Part shown: positions 10,827 through 21,102 of the stretch, piece by piece
How the letters are laid out: each line of letters starts with the position of its first letter
Position numbering within the stretch: position 1 is the first letter of the stretch
Assembly (NCBI GenBank): GCA_009823505.1
Contig: VZQC01006709.1
Coordinates: forward strand, 48,220 to 112,219
Direction: 5' to 3'
Length of the DNA stretch: 64,000 bases
Origin: Rhizomys pruinosus
Taxonomy: Eukaryota > Chordata > Mammalia > Rodentia > Spalacidae
Made by a program: the position numbers and the translations under genes
Notes under the pieces: model-generated
Seen by the model: only the letters and a program-made list of their open reading frames with translations
Told to the model about the DNA's origin: nothing
Database searches by the model: none

Positions 10827-11100
10827 CTTGGGGAGCTGGCTCAGTGGGTGAAGTACTTGCTATGGAGAACTTGAGCTCATATCCCCAGCACCCACTAAAA
10901 TCCAGGCAGGGCCACGCATATCTGTAACCCTCGTGAGGGTGACAGAGACAAGGAGAATTGCCATGGCCACTGGCCAGCCAGCTGAGCTGAAATGCAAAGC
11001 CAGGTTCAGTGAGAGACCCTGTCTCAAAACAGAAGCTGAGGAAGCATCTGAGGAAGACACTGCGATGTCAAACGTGGCTTGCACACGCCCTGGCACAGGC
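10827..11100 (+). repeat. B4-type SINE
   Basis: GGAGCTGGCTCAGTGGGTGAAG head, GGTTCAGTGAGAGACCCTGTCTC, GAGGAAGACACTGCGATG and TTGCACACGCC are the plus-strand B4 landmarks. The 80-codon frames across it are shadows. Confidence 0.65.
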
Positions 11101-11155
11101 AAGCTCTCTCTCTCTCTCTCTTTCTTCTCTCTCTCTCTCTCTCTCTCTCTCTTTC
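11101..11155. repeat. (CT)n microsatellite
   Basis: About 55 bases of CT with one TTTCTT interruption, forming the tail of the B4. Confidence 0.95.
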
Positions 11156-11164
11156 ATTAAATAA

Positions 11165-12140
11165 CTAAATAAATAAATCTTCTAATGTCAAGTTTATTGT
11201 AAAAGGAAATCAGCTTGGTCTTCATTCTTTTTCTGAAGCTTTCCAGGCCCTTTACAAATTTCCTCAGGTCTTCTCAGGGTTGACCAGCCCCAAGGCTGAA
11301 GGGACAATCGTTGAGAAACTGGCACAGACCCTTCTACACCAAGGTCTGAGACATAAAACAATGAACACTGGGGAGCATTTTCTCTTACAATATGGCTCAC
11401 AGGTAAAACACAAACTGCCTAGTTAACTTTAAGATAAACAGGGAATAATTTTCTGGCATGTTATGTACTGTGTAGTATTTGAGACATACTCTCACCAAAA
11501 CTAACAATATTTATTATTTGCTTAGAATTCTATTCACTGTATTTTATCTGCTTGATATGGCTACACTACTTACTGATTTCATGACGGCACCTGTTGGACA
11601 GGAAGTGGAGAACGGAACTCTGTAGTACCTAAATGTACAGCAGTCAAGGAAGCTGAATTCTCACATGCCATCTGTGGACCCTCATGTCCTGTCAGAGCCT
11701 TGGAGTTGACACAGAGAGCCAAGGTTGGCTCACACTCCATACTGCACAGGAACTGCTCTTTAGAAAACCAGAGGGTATGTTTCCAGGCCACTTCTTAGCA
11801 ATAATATCCAACAACCTTTGGTCAGAGCATTTGAATTCCCAGAAATGCAATACAGATGGACTGCCCTTGAATTCACTATCTATCCCAGGTTGGACTTAAA
11901 CCTGCTATGTGGGTCATATATTGTGTCCTGGAATAGGAGAGCCACACTAACAGACAGATATAAGAAAGACACGGGCAGGAAGATACCCTGAATATTTGGG
12001 TTTATACATTCCTTTTAGAAAACTAAATTTGAATTGTTCAGATTCATAAGCTATTGGTCAAATTATCTAGGATTTCTAGAATTAAATGCACCTCCAATCA
12101 AAGGATTAAATAACAGGAATAAGAAGAAAAAAAATAAATG
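11165..12140. other. Unannotated sequence
   Basis: No SINE, no convincing frame and no structured element recognised. Confidence 0.5.
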
Positions 12141-12154
12141 TTCCAGTGTAAGAA

Positions 12155-12332
12155 TAGACAGACAGACAGACAGACAGATGATAGATATACAGATATACAC
12201 ATAGATATACAGCTAGAATAGATAGATGATAGATAGATATAGATGATAGATATACAGATATACAATAGATACACAGACACATAGATAGATAGATATACAC
12301 ATAGATATACAGATGCATATACAGATAGGATG

Positions 12333-12374
<42 letters not shown>

Positions 12375-12700
12375 CAGATATACTCATAGACAGATATACA
12401 CATAGATATACAGATATATACATAGGTATGCAGATAGAATAGATAGATGATAGATATACAGATATACAATAGATATACAGATACATAGATAGATATACAC
12501 ATAGATATACAGATGCATATACAGATAGGATGATAGGTAGATAGACAGATATGCACATAGATAGATATACACATAGATAGACAGATATACACATAGATAT
12601 ATACATAGATATACAGATAGGTATACAGATAGATATACACATAGATATACACCAAATATACAGATGGATAGATATACAGATAGACAAACAGACAGATAAT
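12155..12700. repeat. GATA/GACA/ATATAC compound microsatellite
   Basis: Opens with seven GACA units, then alternates GATA runs (longest at about 12328-12375) with ATATACA(C/G)AT blocks for some 540 bases. Internal blocks recur, indicating local duplication. Minus-strand frames of 268 and 234 codons read through it only because the repeat lacks stops (Ile/Tyr/Ser/Leu/Cys runs), so they are not genes. Confidence 0.95.
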
Positions 12701-12865
12701 TTCATTACATGGCCAGAAACCAAATGAGATGCTAACCCTCCACTGGAAGATATGAGAGGGAAGCTCTGTTTTACCACAGCTGAGAGTGCTGCAGCCCAAA
12801 GGGGACACACATATCACATTTAATACAAATACTGGGAGTAAGTACATCTTCCAAAAATAAATAGA

Positions 12866-13045
12866 TGGGCTGGAGAGGTGGCTCAGCAAAGCACTTGTTG
12901 CCAAGCCTGATGACCTGAGTTCATTCAGTCACCAGAATCCACATGGGGGGAAAGACAGCCAGCTCCCATAAACTGTTCTTTGATCTCCACATGCTCACTG
13001 TAGCATGCACACCCACACATGTACACACACACACACACACACACC
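12866..13045 (+). repeat. B3-type SINE ending in (AC)n
   Basis: GGGCTGGAGAGGTGGCTCAGC, CCAAGCCTGATGACCTGAGTT, ATCTCCACATGC, with (CA)n at 13022-13043. Confidence 0.82.
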
Positions 13046-13095
13046 ACAAATTGTATACAAGTTTTTCAAACACATACAATTAATAAAAAAAAAAT

Positions 13096-13231
13096 TGGTC
13101 TTTTTGAGACAGGGTCTTCCTGTAGCCCCAGCTGGCCTGGAACTTGCTATGTAGACCAGGCTGGCCTTGAACTCACAGAGATCCGCCTGCCTCTGCCTGG
13201 GATTAAAGATGTGCACCACCACACCTGGCTA
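13096..13231 (-). repeat. B1 SINE
   Basis: GGTCTTTTTGAGACAGGGTC through GTGCACCACCACACCTGGCT, with a short deletion after CTGCCTCTGCCT. Confidence 0.92.
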
Positions 13232-13379
13232 TAAATAAATAAAAATTTTAAATAAATGAAAAAGAAATCTGGCAAATATCTAAGCACCCAGGAATTCTGT
13301 ACAATAAAATCATAATTAAGCAATTAAAATCTGAGTTGTAGAATCTTTCCTTTTGCATCATCTTCTGCCTCTCTGTCAG

Positions 13380-13650
13380 CAACTTTATCAAAGGACAAAA
13401 GAGGCAAAGAATGGACCTGCCACCCTGAACTTAATTCCCAACAACAAAGAGGAATGCACTATTGAAGTGGAAGTGACAAGAACCTTGAGGGAAATTGAAC
13501 GTATCACCTTAGAGTCTGTTACTGCCAAGAATGAAAAGACAGAGCAAAACAAGTATCTTGGGCTTAGCCCTTCACAGAAATGTAAGAATCTCGGAACCAC
13601 CAACTTTAAAGTAAAAGGTCAAAAAACAGAACCCAGTGCTACAGTCACAA
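13380..13650 (+). other. Exon-like open segment of unknown identity
   Basis: A pyrimidine-rich tract ending CTCTGTCAG at 13371-13379 resembles a 3' splice site, and GTAAGG at 13651 resembles a 5' splice site. The frame (open from an ATG at 13353 to TAA at about 13788) is repeat-free, hydrophilic and rich in Lys, Glu and Thr. Unlike the other long frames here it overlaps no SINE or microsatellite. I do not recognise the product. It could be a coding exon of a fast-evolving gene, a degraded pseudogene fragment or a chance open frame. Confidence 0.25.
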
Positions 13651-13799
13651 GTAAGGAAGAAATTCGGGAGCCCACGAATGAACAACTCAGTGTGGTGTAC
13701 AAGGTGCTTGCTAAAGAGCTGACAGTTTGTAAAGACGTTCAAAATGACGGAATCAGTGCATGCACACGTTGGCTACCGGGCGTGAGCTAATCCAGAATG

Positions 13800-14490
13800 A
13801 GAGGGGACTTGTAAAAAAACACCCAGCACAAAAACATCTAGGCTGAGTCTGAGGACAGAAGAATCCCAAGGCCAAGAAGAAGAAAAATATCAATGTTTTA
13901 ACTTTGCTCTCATCTTGTCTACCAAAGAGAATGCTCTTTAAAATGAAAGGCACACGTCAACGATCTGAAAAGAAATCGATAAACAGAGTGAAGTGAGGTA
14001 GTAAAGGAAATGAAGCTCCTAAGACTGAACAAATGTCCATTTTAGAGTGTATTCTACTGAGGCAAGGTAGTATCTTTATCTTTAACACTACTGACTGATT
14101 TTGGACTGGATAACTCCTTGCTATTAGTGTGGTGAAAGACGTTTGGAAGCATCCTGGCCTGTGATCACGAAATACCAGGAACACCTCTCTCCCATTTGCA
14201 ACAATCAAAAATGTCTCCAGACACTGCCAAAAGCTCCATGAGGAGCAAAGCATCATGGGTTGAGAATGACCATGTTCCAGAGCAATGAAAACGTGCCTGT
14301 ATTATCACAGAATCTCGATGGCCTCTCTAACAATGGAAAATGAAAGTGGTAATTGAGAACTGATGAGAGAGAAAGAGAACAGAAACGAGAGAGAGAGAGG
14401 AGAGAGATCTCGAATTATCAGAAAAGAAGGATCTGAAAATTAAAACTGGGAAATTTTATAGTAATCCCTAGCGAATTACCAAAATATTAA
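13800..14490. other. Unannotated sequence with a GA-rich patch
   Basis: A (GA)n patch lies at about 14366-14407. Nothing else was recognised. Confidence 0.45.
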
Positions 14491-14493
14491 TTG

Positions 14494-14905
14494 TGGACTG
14501 GAGAGCTAGGCGTGGTGGCATGCACCTTTAATCCCAGCACTCAGGAAGCAGAGGCAGGCAGATATCTGTAAGTTCAAGCCAGTCTGGTCTACATAGAGAG
14601 TTCCAGGCCAGCTGGGGTTACAGGGAGACCTTGTCTCAAAAAAACCAAAAGGAAGAAAAAAAGGATGGACTGGTGAGCTGATTGGAGGATAAAGGCTCTT
14701 GCCCCCAAACCTGACCAGCTAAATTCAATCTCCGGGACTCACCCGGTGGAAGGAGAGAACAGACTCCTATATGTTGACTTCTGACCTCCACATGAGCATA
14801 CGGCACACACACACACACACACACACACACGCATGCACACACACACACACACACATGCACGCACGCACGCACACACATGCACACACACACGCACACACAC
14901 ACACT
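14494..14905 (+). repeat. B3-type SINE split by B1, ending in a long (AC)n
   Basis: The B3 head TGGACTGGAGAGCT at 14494-14507 is repeated as TGGACTGGTGAGCT at 14666-14679 after the B1, where the B3 continues (GGAAGGAGAGAACAGACTCC, CTTCTGACCTCCACATGAGC) into about 100 bases of AC with GC interruptions (14803-14905). Confidence 0.85.
14508..14665 (+). repeat. B1 SINE nested in B3
   Basis: AGGCGTGGTGGCATGCACC head and CAGCTGGGGTTACAGGG. Flanked by the 14-bp target-site duplication described for the host B3. Confidence 0.93.
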
Positions 14906-15227
14906 AATTTAATTTTAATTTTTAATTATTAATTCAAAAAGACAATGACCATAGCACTAATTAAGAAAGCAATGATTTCACTAAACTTTGGTGCGAGGAC
15001 ATCAAGTGCCACTCATATTAAACAAATTTAATTTTCTTCTCTAAATTTTTCACTTTTTTCAGTGTAAAGAAGGTAAATTGGTTTTGCTGGAACATTGTGA
15101 AATAATCTTTGACAAGATAAAGAAATGCAAACTACTTTATTTACTGTTGATTGGAGAATGTATTGGTAAAACTCTTTGGAAGGCATTCTTGCAGGATCCA
15201 TTAAATTGTATAAACAAAATTCTTTTT
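14906..15227. other. Unannotated sequence
   Basis: Contains an acceptor-like CTTTTTTCAG at about 15052-15061 followed by a short open stretch. This is not enough to call an exon. Confidence 0.4.
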
Positions 15228-15370
15228 AGACATTTATTTTATGTTTGTGAGTACTTTGCCTACATGTATATAAATTCACCACCTGTGTGCAGTACCCACA
15301 GAGCCAGAAGAGGGTGTCAGATCCCCTGGAACTGGAGTTACAGATGGTTGTTAGTCAGTTTGGTACCCAG
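15228..15370 (-). repeat. B2 SINE, left arm of a head-to-head pair
   Basis: GTACCCACAGAGCCAGAAGAGG, CCCTGGAACTGGAGTTACAG and GGTTGTTAG read as minus-strand B2, then the text turns into plus-strand B2 without a gap. Confidence 0.75.
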
Positions 15371-15476
15371 CAACCACATCAGGTGGTTCACAACCACCTA
15401 TAACTCCAGCTCCAGGAATCTAATTCCTCTTCTGGCCTCTATGGCTTCCTACACACATGTGGCATACACATACGTG

Positions 15477-15505
<29 letters not shown>
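15371..15505 (+). repeat. B2 SINE, right arm of the pair, ending in (AC)n
   Basis: CAGCAACCACATCAGGTGG, CCTATAACTCCAGCTCCAGG, TCCTCTTCTGGCCTC, then (CA)n at 15477-15505. Confidence 0.75.
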
Positions 15506-15506
<1 letters not shown>

Positions 15507-15507
<1 letters not shown>

Positions 15508-15660
15508 CAATTCCCAACACCCACATGACGGCTAATAACTGTCATACTATTTCCAGGAGAATTGACATCCTCTTCTGGCACCCGCAGACACTACATGACA
15601 TGGGTGTACATACATGCATGCTGACAAACAGTCATATACATAAAATATAAATTTTTTAAA
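15507..15660 (+). repeat. B2 SINE, head missing
   Basis: Starts at TTCAATTCCCAACACCCAC; body and tail as expected (GACATCCTCTTCTGGCACC, TACATGCATGCTGAC). Confidence 0.8.
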
Positions 15661-15687
15661 TTCTAAAATTAATCTTTAAAAATAGTG

Positions 15688-15825
15688 TGACTCCAGACAT
15701 GATGGTGCCTCTAGTCTCAGCACTTGGGAGACAGAAGCAGGTGTACCTCTGAGTTTGAGGCAGGCTACTCAACACAGCAAGTTCTAGTCCAACTAGGCTA
15801 CACAGTGAGAACCTATCTTTTCCTT
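15688..15825 (+). repeat. Old B1 SINE, tail hit by a younger B1
   Basis: GACATGATGGTGCCTCTAGTC, CAGCACTTGGGAGACAGAAG, and ACACAGTGAGAACCTATC. GAGAACCTATCTTTT at 15807-15821 recurs as GAGAAACTATCTTTT at 16007-16021, the target-site duplication of the next B1. Confidence 0.75.
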
Positions 15826-15837
15826 TTTCGTCTTCTT

Positions 15838-16006
15838 CTTTTTTTTTTTTTTTTTTTTTGGTATTTTTGAGATAGGGTCTCCCTTTAGTCCAAGCTGACC
15901 GCTGGCCAGACTCACTATGTAGCCAGCTGGCCTTGAACTCACAGAGATCTGCCTGCCTCTGCCTCCTGAGTGCTGGGATTAAAGGCTCATGGCACCACGC
16001 CCGGCT
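15838..16006 (-). repeat. B1 SINE nested in the tail of an older B1
   Basis: About 21 T, GGTATTTTTGAGATAGGGTC, full body to CACCACGCCCGGCT, with the flanking 15-bp duplication noted for its host. Confidence 0.93.
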
Positions 16007-16032
16007 GAGAAACTATCTTTTAAAAAAGGGAA

Positions 16033-16188
16033 AAGGCCAGGTGTGGTGGTGCATGCCTTTTATCCCAGCATTCTGGAGGCAAAGGCAGGCAGAGCTCTGA
16101 GTTCAAGGCCAGCCTGGTTTACAGAGGGAGTTCCAGGACAGCTGGGGCTGCAGGAAGACCCTGTGTCAAAAAGACCAAAAAAAAAAAA
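16033..16188 (+). repeat. B1 SINE
   Basis: GGCCAGGTGTGGTGGTGCATGC head, CAGCTGGGGCTGCAGG, poly(A) running into a G run. Confidence 0.93.
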
Positions 16189-16230
16189 GGGGGGGGAGGA
16201 ATATTATGGGGTTATTTTAAAAGTAATGAC

Positions 16231-16455
16231 TAAGGGGCTGGAGAGATGGCCTAGGTTAAGAATGCTGACTGCTCTTGCAGAGGACCCAGGTTCGATCCCC
16301 AGCACCCACATGGCAGCTGAGAACCCATCTTTAACTCCAGTTCCAGGGGAATCCAACACCCTCTTCTGACCTCCGAGACATTGCATGACATGGGTGCACA
16401 AACCTACATTCAGACAGTACATTCATACACATACAAGAATAAATAAATTTTTTTT
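16231..16455 (+). repeat. B2 SINE with intact B-box
   Basis: GGGGCTGGAGAGATGGCC head, B-box GGTTCGATCC, single TTTAACTCCAGTTCCAGG centre (no 17-bp duplication), AATAAATAAA tail. Confidence 0.93.
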
Positions 16456-16481
16456 AATTAAAAAAATTAAAAGTAACGACT

Positions 16482-16592
16482 GAGCCAGGCACATGGTTGC
16501 AAAGTTCTGTAATCCTAGCCCTCAGAAAGCTGAGACAGAAGGATTGCTGCAAGTTCAAGGCCAGCTATCTAGTGAGGTTCTGTCTCTAAAAA
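16482..16592 (+). repeat. B1-related old SINE
   Basis: GAGCCAGGCACATGGTTGC, CTGTAATCCTAGCCCTCAG, AAGTTCAAGGCCAGC, TTCTGTCTC. It is closer to the diverged ID/B1 composite type than to young B1. Confidence 0.6.
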
Positions 16593-16628
16593 TGATGGTG
16601 ATGATGATGATGATAATGATGATGATGA
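16592..16628. repeat. (GAT)n microsatellite
   Basis: ATGATGGTGATGATGATG-type repeat forming the tail of the preceding SINE. Confidence 0.9.
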
Positions 16629-16710
16629 ATTGAGGGAAATATACACAAATAATAGAATAAAGAGAAAGAGTTGAGAAAGACTCCAATATGACTTTATAAT
16701 AAAGATTACA

Positions 16711-16940
16711 GGGTTGTAGAGATGGCTCAGCAGTTATGAGGACTGGTTGCTCTTGCAGAGAACCCAGGTTCAGCTCCCAGCATCCACATGGCAGCTAACA
16801 ACCTTCCTTAACTCCAGTTCCAGGTTAATTCAAAGCCTTTTTCTAACCTCCATCTGCTGCATTGCATGACCCAGGTGCACTCACACACATGCAGGCAATG
16901 CTCTCATACATATAAAATAAAAATAATAAATCCTTCACAA
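16711..16940 (+). repeat. B2 SINE
   Basis: GGTTGTAGAGATGGCTCAGCAG head, CCCAGCATCCACATGGCAGC and an AAATAAAAATAATAA tail. Confidence 0.88.
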
Positions 16941-17469
16941 TATTATAATAATGGTTACACTTTGAATTAGCAGGAAAACATCATTTGTAGATTAATCATA
17001 ATGTGTCAAGTGAAGAAACATTTACTGGGAAAAACAAGTTGATTCATGGCCTCATTATTTGCCCAACTGTAATTCCAGCTATAGAAAAGATTTCAGAGTT
17101 CTGAAAGAATGAGTAAACATTATTGAAATAGATAGCCCCTTCTAAGCAAAATATAAAACCTAGTAATCATAAAAGAAGAAATTTAACATTTTATTATAGT
17201 AATACTTTACTTTCTGTATAATTTTTTTAAAAACATAAAAGTCAAAAAGTGACCAACTAATTATAAGGAATTACAGCCCAAATTGGACAAAATGCTAATT
17301 AGGTTTATTTTCTGTAGTGGGATTTTTTTTTTTTAACATTGGCAAGAATTCATAAGGGCAGCTTGTGTAAAAAAAAATACAATTGGCTAATAAATATTTA
17401 GAAATTCTTCAACCAGAAGGTTAGTCTGGACAGTTAGCTGGTGCAACCTCTAAAGAAATTAACCCCGCA
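16941..17469. other. Unannotated AT-rich sequence
   Basis: No gene, SINE or structured element recognised. Confidence 0.5.
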
Positions 17470-17690
17470 GGGCTGGAGAGATGGCTCAGAGGCTAAGAGC
17501 CCTCACTGTCCACTCTTACAGAGGACCCAGGTTCAGTTCCCAGCACCTACTAACAACCATCCAGAACTCCAGTATCAAGGGATCCAACTCCCTCTTCTGG
17601 CCTCTGCAGGCATTGCACACATGTGTTACACTTACAAATATGCAGACAAAATACTCATATGCATAAATCAATAAAGTTTTAATAAAAATA
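17470..17690 (+). repeat. B2 SINE
   Basis: GGGCTGGAGAGATGGCTCAG head, CAGAGGACCCAGGTTCAG, CCCTCTTCTGGCCTCTGC, AATAAAGTTTTAAT tail. Confidence 0.9.
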
Positions 17691-17696
17691 AACTAT

Positions 17697-18480
17697 TTTT
17701 AATATGTTTATTGGTTCTCTGAGAATTTATACAGTGTATTTTGATTACATTTAGGCCCCTTTCCCCATTTTCACCCCACCTTTTTTTAAAATATATTTCA
17801 CCCTACCTTTCTACCTTTCCTATCCTCTATTATAATTTGACTTTTTTTAATTTTATTTATTTATTTTTATGTGTATGAATGTACTGTTTGCATGCAGGTT
17901 TGTGCACCCATGTCATGCATTGCCGTGGAGGTCAGAAGAGGGTGTCGGATTCCCCTGGAACTGGAGCTAAAGACAGTTCTCGGCCACCATGTGGGTGCTG
18001 GGGATTGAACCCGGGTCCTCTGTAAGAGCAGTCGGTGCTCTTAACTGCTAGGCCATCTCTCCAGGCCCTATAATTTGACTTTTTTGAAAGGCTTATTGAG
18101 TCTAATCTGTGTTGTCCAAATGCTCATGGGTATGGATGCGTCCCTCTGAGGATGATCATCCTACTAAGCATCATGCCCATGAAGAAAACTGGCTCTCCCT
18201 CCCCCAGCAGCTACCAATTGGCAATAGACCTTCAGCTCAAGCTGAAGCATCCTACCCACCTCCTGCATGCATGCTGGGATTTCATCTGGCTTGAGCTTGC
18301 ACGGGTCTTGTACATCGTCATTTGTGCACCTGGCCTGTAGTGTACAGACCACACAGTTTCCTTGTATTCATCATCATCATCATCCACGACCTCTGGCTCT
18401 TACGATCATTCTACCACCTCTTCCACAATGATCCCTGAGTCTTGGATACATACATTCACAATATAAAAGAGAGTTTAAAT
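17697..18480 (-). repeat. L1 3'UTR fragment, interrupted by B2
   Basis: Begins TTTATTGGTTCTCTGAGAAT, the reverse of a rodent L1 3' end, and after the nested B2 continues with GAAAACTGGCTCTCCCTCCC, AGCAGCTACCAATTGGC and GGGATTTCATCTGGCTTGAG. A CATCATCATCAT run lies at 18371-18386. Non-coding part only; no ORF2 motif seen. Confidence 0.65.
17848..18068 (-). repeat. B2 SINE nested in L1
   Basis: TTATGTGTATGAATGTACTG tail side, GGGGATTGAACCCGGGTCCTC, end TCTCTCCAGGCCC. TATAATTTGACTTTTTT occurs on both sides (17831-17847 and 18069-18085): a 17-bp target-site duplication. Confidence 0.95.
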
Positions 18481-18552
18481 ATAGTTATCCTATAATAGTG
18501 CTGAGAGGCTCATAGAGACATCACAGGCTAACAAATAAAAAGCCCAATGTCA

Positions 18553-18716
18553 GAGCTGGGTGTAGTGAGGCATACCTTTAGTCCCAGCACTCAGGAGGCA
18601 GAGGCGGGCAGATCTCTGTGAGTTCAAGACCAGCCTGGTCTACATAGTGAATTCCAGGCCAACTGGGACTAAAAGGAGACCCTGTCTCAAAAAGACCAAA
18701 AAAAAAAAAAAAAAAA
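18553..18716 (+). repeat. B1 SINE
   Basis: AGCTGGGTGTAGTGAGGCAT head, GTCTCAAAAAGACC and about 18 A. Confidence 0.92.
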
Positions 18717-19539
18717 GGCCAATACCAGGAATGGACTCTGTCTTTTGGAGTTCTTGACCAGGGAGATCCCATAAATCTTCAAATAATATTGGCTATTGCT
18801 GTTATTCTTGGTTACCTGCCAGAACTTCATGACAAGACCCTATTGCTGAAGACATTACATACCTGAGTTATAGAACAGAGAAATCAAGCTGGTGCCGACC
18901 TTGAAGCTTCATTTCTATCATCTAGCTTTATAATACTAAGGAGATGCTATGCATGATACTACTGGCAGAGAAAGGTGAGCATCAGTTTTACCCAGATGTG
19001 AACCCTGCGGGCTACAGTAACAACTGGCTTGACAAGATATGCCCATTACAGCAATAGTGGCACAAATGTTCTAGGAGTAACCAACCACCTTCTGGCTTAA
19101 TTTATGGCCCACTTCAAAAGATGGAGTCCCTACCTGATATTGTTATCAGGGCCAAGAATCTGTAACTAGACAATCACAGGCCATAGGGGGGAACTTACTA
19201 CTATTATTCTGCCAAATAAACATAGTATTAAGCTGACTCCTAATGATTTACTACTGTACCCATAGCTTAGTACATCTCTCAACTCTCAACTTCTTCCTGC
19301 AGAAGATGACAATTAACACAGAGACACACAACTGGTCAGTGTACAGAGAATAAGAGACTACAGAGTGCTCTGCACTAATTAGTACACCTGCATCACACCC
19401 TTTCTTCCCAAGGCATATCTTTTCTTTAATCCCAGGGAAAATGAATTTTTTTAACATTGCTCATAATTATCAGAATAACAAATATCATCTTCACATATCA
19501 AACAAACAAAAGTAAACTTTTTGGCAGGAGGTAGGAGGT
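18717..19539. other. Unannotated sequence
   Basis: Single-copy-looking DNA. No gene or known repeat recognised. Confidence 0.5.
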
Positions 19540-19661
19540 AGAGTTGAGACAGCATCTCTTGTAGCCCAGGCTAGTTTTCAAATTATGTACTGAGACTGGC
19601 CTTGATCTGCTGATTTTTCCCACCTCCTAGAATTACCAGCATGTGCCACCATGCCCAGCAT
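19540..19661 (-). repeat. Old B1-like SINE
   Basis: GAGACAGCATCTCTTGTAGCCCAGG, GACTGGCCTTGATCTGC, ATGTGCCACCATGCCCAGC. Confidence 0.7.
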
Positions 19662-19689
19662 AAGTAAAAGTTTTTATATGACATGGGTG

Positions 19690-20056
19690 CCGGCGAGAGC
19701 TGTGGATATAGGTTCTCAGAAACACGCTGTGCAGACCTGTACATGGATGGGGTGGGGGCAGTGGGTGGGTGTGCAGATCAGAGGTCAGCCTTGACTGTTG
19801 TTCTTCAGGAACCTTCAGATGGTTTTTTGAGATGGGATCTCTCACTAAGAACTGGGGCTTATTCATTAGGCTCACTATTTACTAGGTTTGACTGGCTGAC
19901 CAGTGAGCACCCAGGATGACTTGTCTCCTCCTTAGCTCTGAGATTACAGGCACATGCCACCGGCCCAGGCCTTTTATGGAGGTGCTAGGGATCAAACTAA
20001 GGTCCTCATGCCTATACAGCAAGTACCTTCTCCACTGAGATATCTCCCCAGCTCCT
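19690..20056 (-). repeat. B4-type SINE
   Basis: TTTTTTGAGATGGGATCTCTCACTAAG, GGCTGACCAGTGAGCACCC, GAGATTACAGGCACATGCC, GGTGCTAGGGATCAAAC and TATCTCCCCAGCTCC are minus-strand B4 landmarks in order. Confidence 0.78.
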
Positions 20057-20059
20057 GAT

Positions 20060-20205
20060 ATTTTTTTTGTCTTTTTAAGACAGGGTCTCCCGCAGCCCCA
20101 CTCTCTGGCGCTCTGTGTAGACCAGGCTGGCGGTAACTCCCATGTAGATTCACACTGCCTCTGCTCCCAAGTGCTTGAATAACAGGTATTCACCATCACA
20201 CCCTT
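20060..20205 (-). repeat. B1 SINE, with small deletions
   Basis: GTCTTTTTAAGACAGGGTCTCCC, GTGTAGACCAGGCTGG, then a decayed right half ending CACCATCACACCC. Confidence 0.8.
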
Positions 20206-20224
20206 TGATTTTTTTATTTTTGAT

Positions 20225-20322
20225 CAAGTTTTTTGTTTTTTTTTAGGCTTGGCTTGAACTTATGTAGCCCAGTTTGGCCTCTATCATCATGGAGAAATCC
20301 TCCACCTCAGTTTGGAGCTGAA
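20225..20322 (-). repeat. Partial B1-like fragment
   Basis: GGCTTGGCTTGAACTTATGTAGCCC and CCTCCACCTCAG suggest half of an old B1. Confidence 0.4.
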
Positions 20323-20540
20323 ACTTTTTTTAATTTTTTTTTTAGTCGTGAGTTGGGTACTGTCTGGCATGTGGTCTGTGCACTACGTTTGTGCAATGCT
20401 GGTGGAGGTCAGAATAAGGCGTCAGATTCCCTGGAACTGAGTTAAAGACGTTTCTTTAGCTACCATGGGGTGCTGGGAACAAACCTGGGTCCTCTTGCAA
20501 GACAGTCAGTGCTCTCAACCCCGAGCCATCGCTCCAGCCC
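20323..20540 (-). repeat. B2 SINE, error-bearing
   Basis: CTGTCTGGCATG, GTGCAATGCTGGTGGAGGTCAG, CCATCGCTCCAGCCCC, with single-base deletions through the body. Confidence 0.85.
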
Positions 20541-20616
20541 CAGAGCTAACTCTTAAAAGCAAAATATGACAGTATTCTCCAACGTTAGCAGTTATACATA
20601 TTTCTTTGTGTGTTGG

Positions 20617-20800
20617 TTTTTTTTTTTTGTTTGTTTGTTTTTTTTGTTTTTGATCTTTTTGGAGAAGGGTCTCCCTGTAGCTTCCAGCTGTCCTGAGCTC
20701 GCTCTGTAGACCAGGCTGCCTTGAACTCACAAAGATCCGTGCCTGCCTATCTGCCTCTCCAAGTGCTAGGATTAAAGGCATGTGCCACCCACGCCTGGCA
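20617..20800 (-). repeat. B1 SINE with expanded T/GTTT tail
   Basis: T run with TTTG units (20617-20655), then GGTCTCCCTGTAGC through GTGCCACCCACGCCTGGC with scattered one-base insertions. Confidence 0.88.
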
Positions 20801-20853
20801 AGTATATACGTATTCTTTGGCCACTTGAATGATATCTTCGATTAACTATAATT

Positions 20854-21089
20854 TTTTTTATTTCGTGAATGTGTAATGAATGTACTGTCTGCATACAAGT
20901 TTGTGCACCGTGTCGTGCAAAATGCCCGCGGAGGTCAGAAGAGGGTGTCGGATTCCCCTGGACTGGAGTTCTCATGGAATTGGAGTTTCAGGTGGTTCTC
21001 AGCCCGCCATGTGGTGTGGGGATTGAAACCCGGGTCCTCTGTAAGAGCAGTCGGCACTCTTAAACTGCTAGGCCATCTCTCCAGCCCCT
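20854..21089 (-). repeat. B2 SINE with 17-bp duplication
   Basis: TGTACTGTCTGCATACAAG, GTGTCGTGCAAAATGCCC, then two TGGAGTT-bearing blocks at about 20955-20992. ATTAACTATAATT flanks it at 20841-20853 and 21090-21102, a 13-bp target-site duplication. Confidence 0.93.
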
Positions 21090-21102
21090 ATTAACTATAA
21101 TT

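Noticed and set aside
12098..12904. 268-codon and 234-codon minus-strand frames
   Set aside because: They are translations of the GATA/GACA repeat, rich in Ile, Tyr, Ser, Leu and Cys, with no start context or homology.
15078..15650. 190-codon plus-strand frame
   Set aside because: Most of it runs through the B2 pair and an AC repeat; only the first about 50 codons are repeat-free and have no other support.
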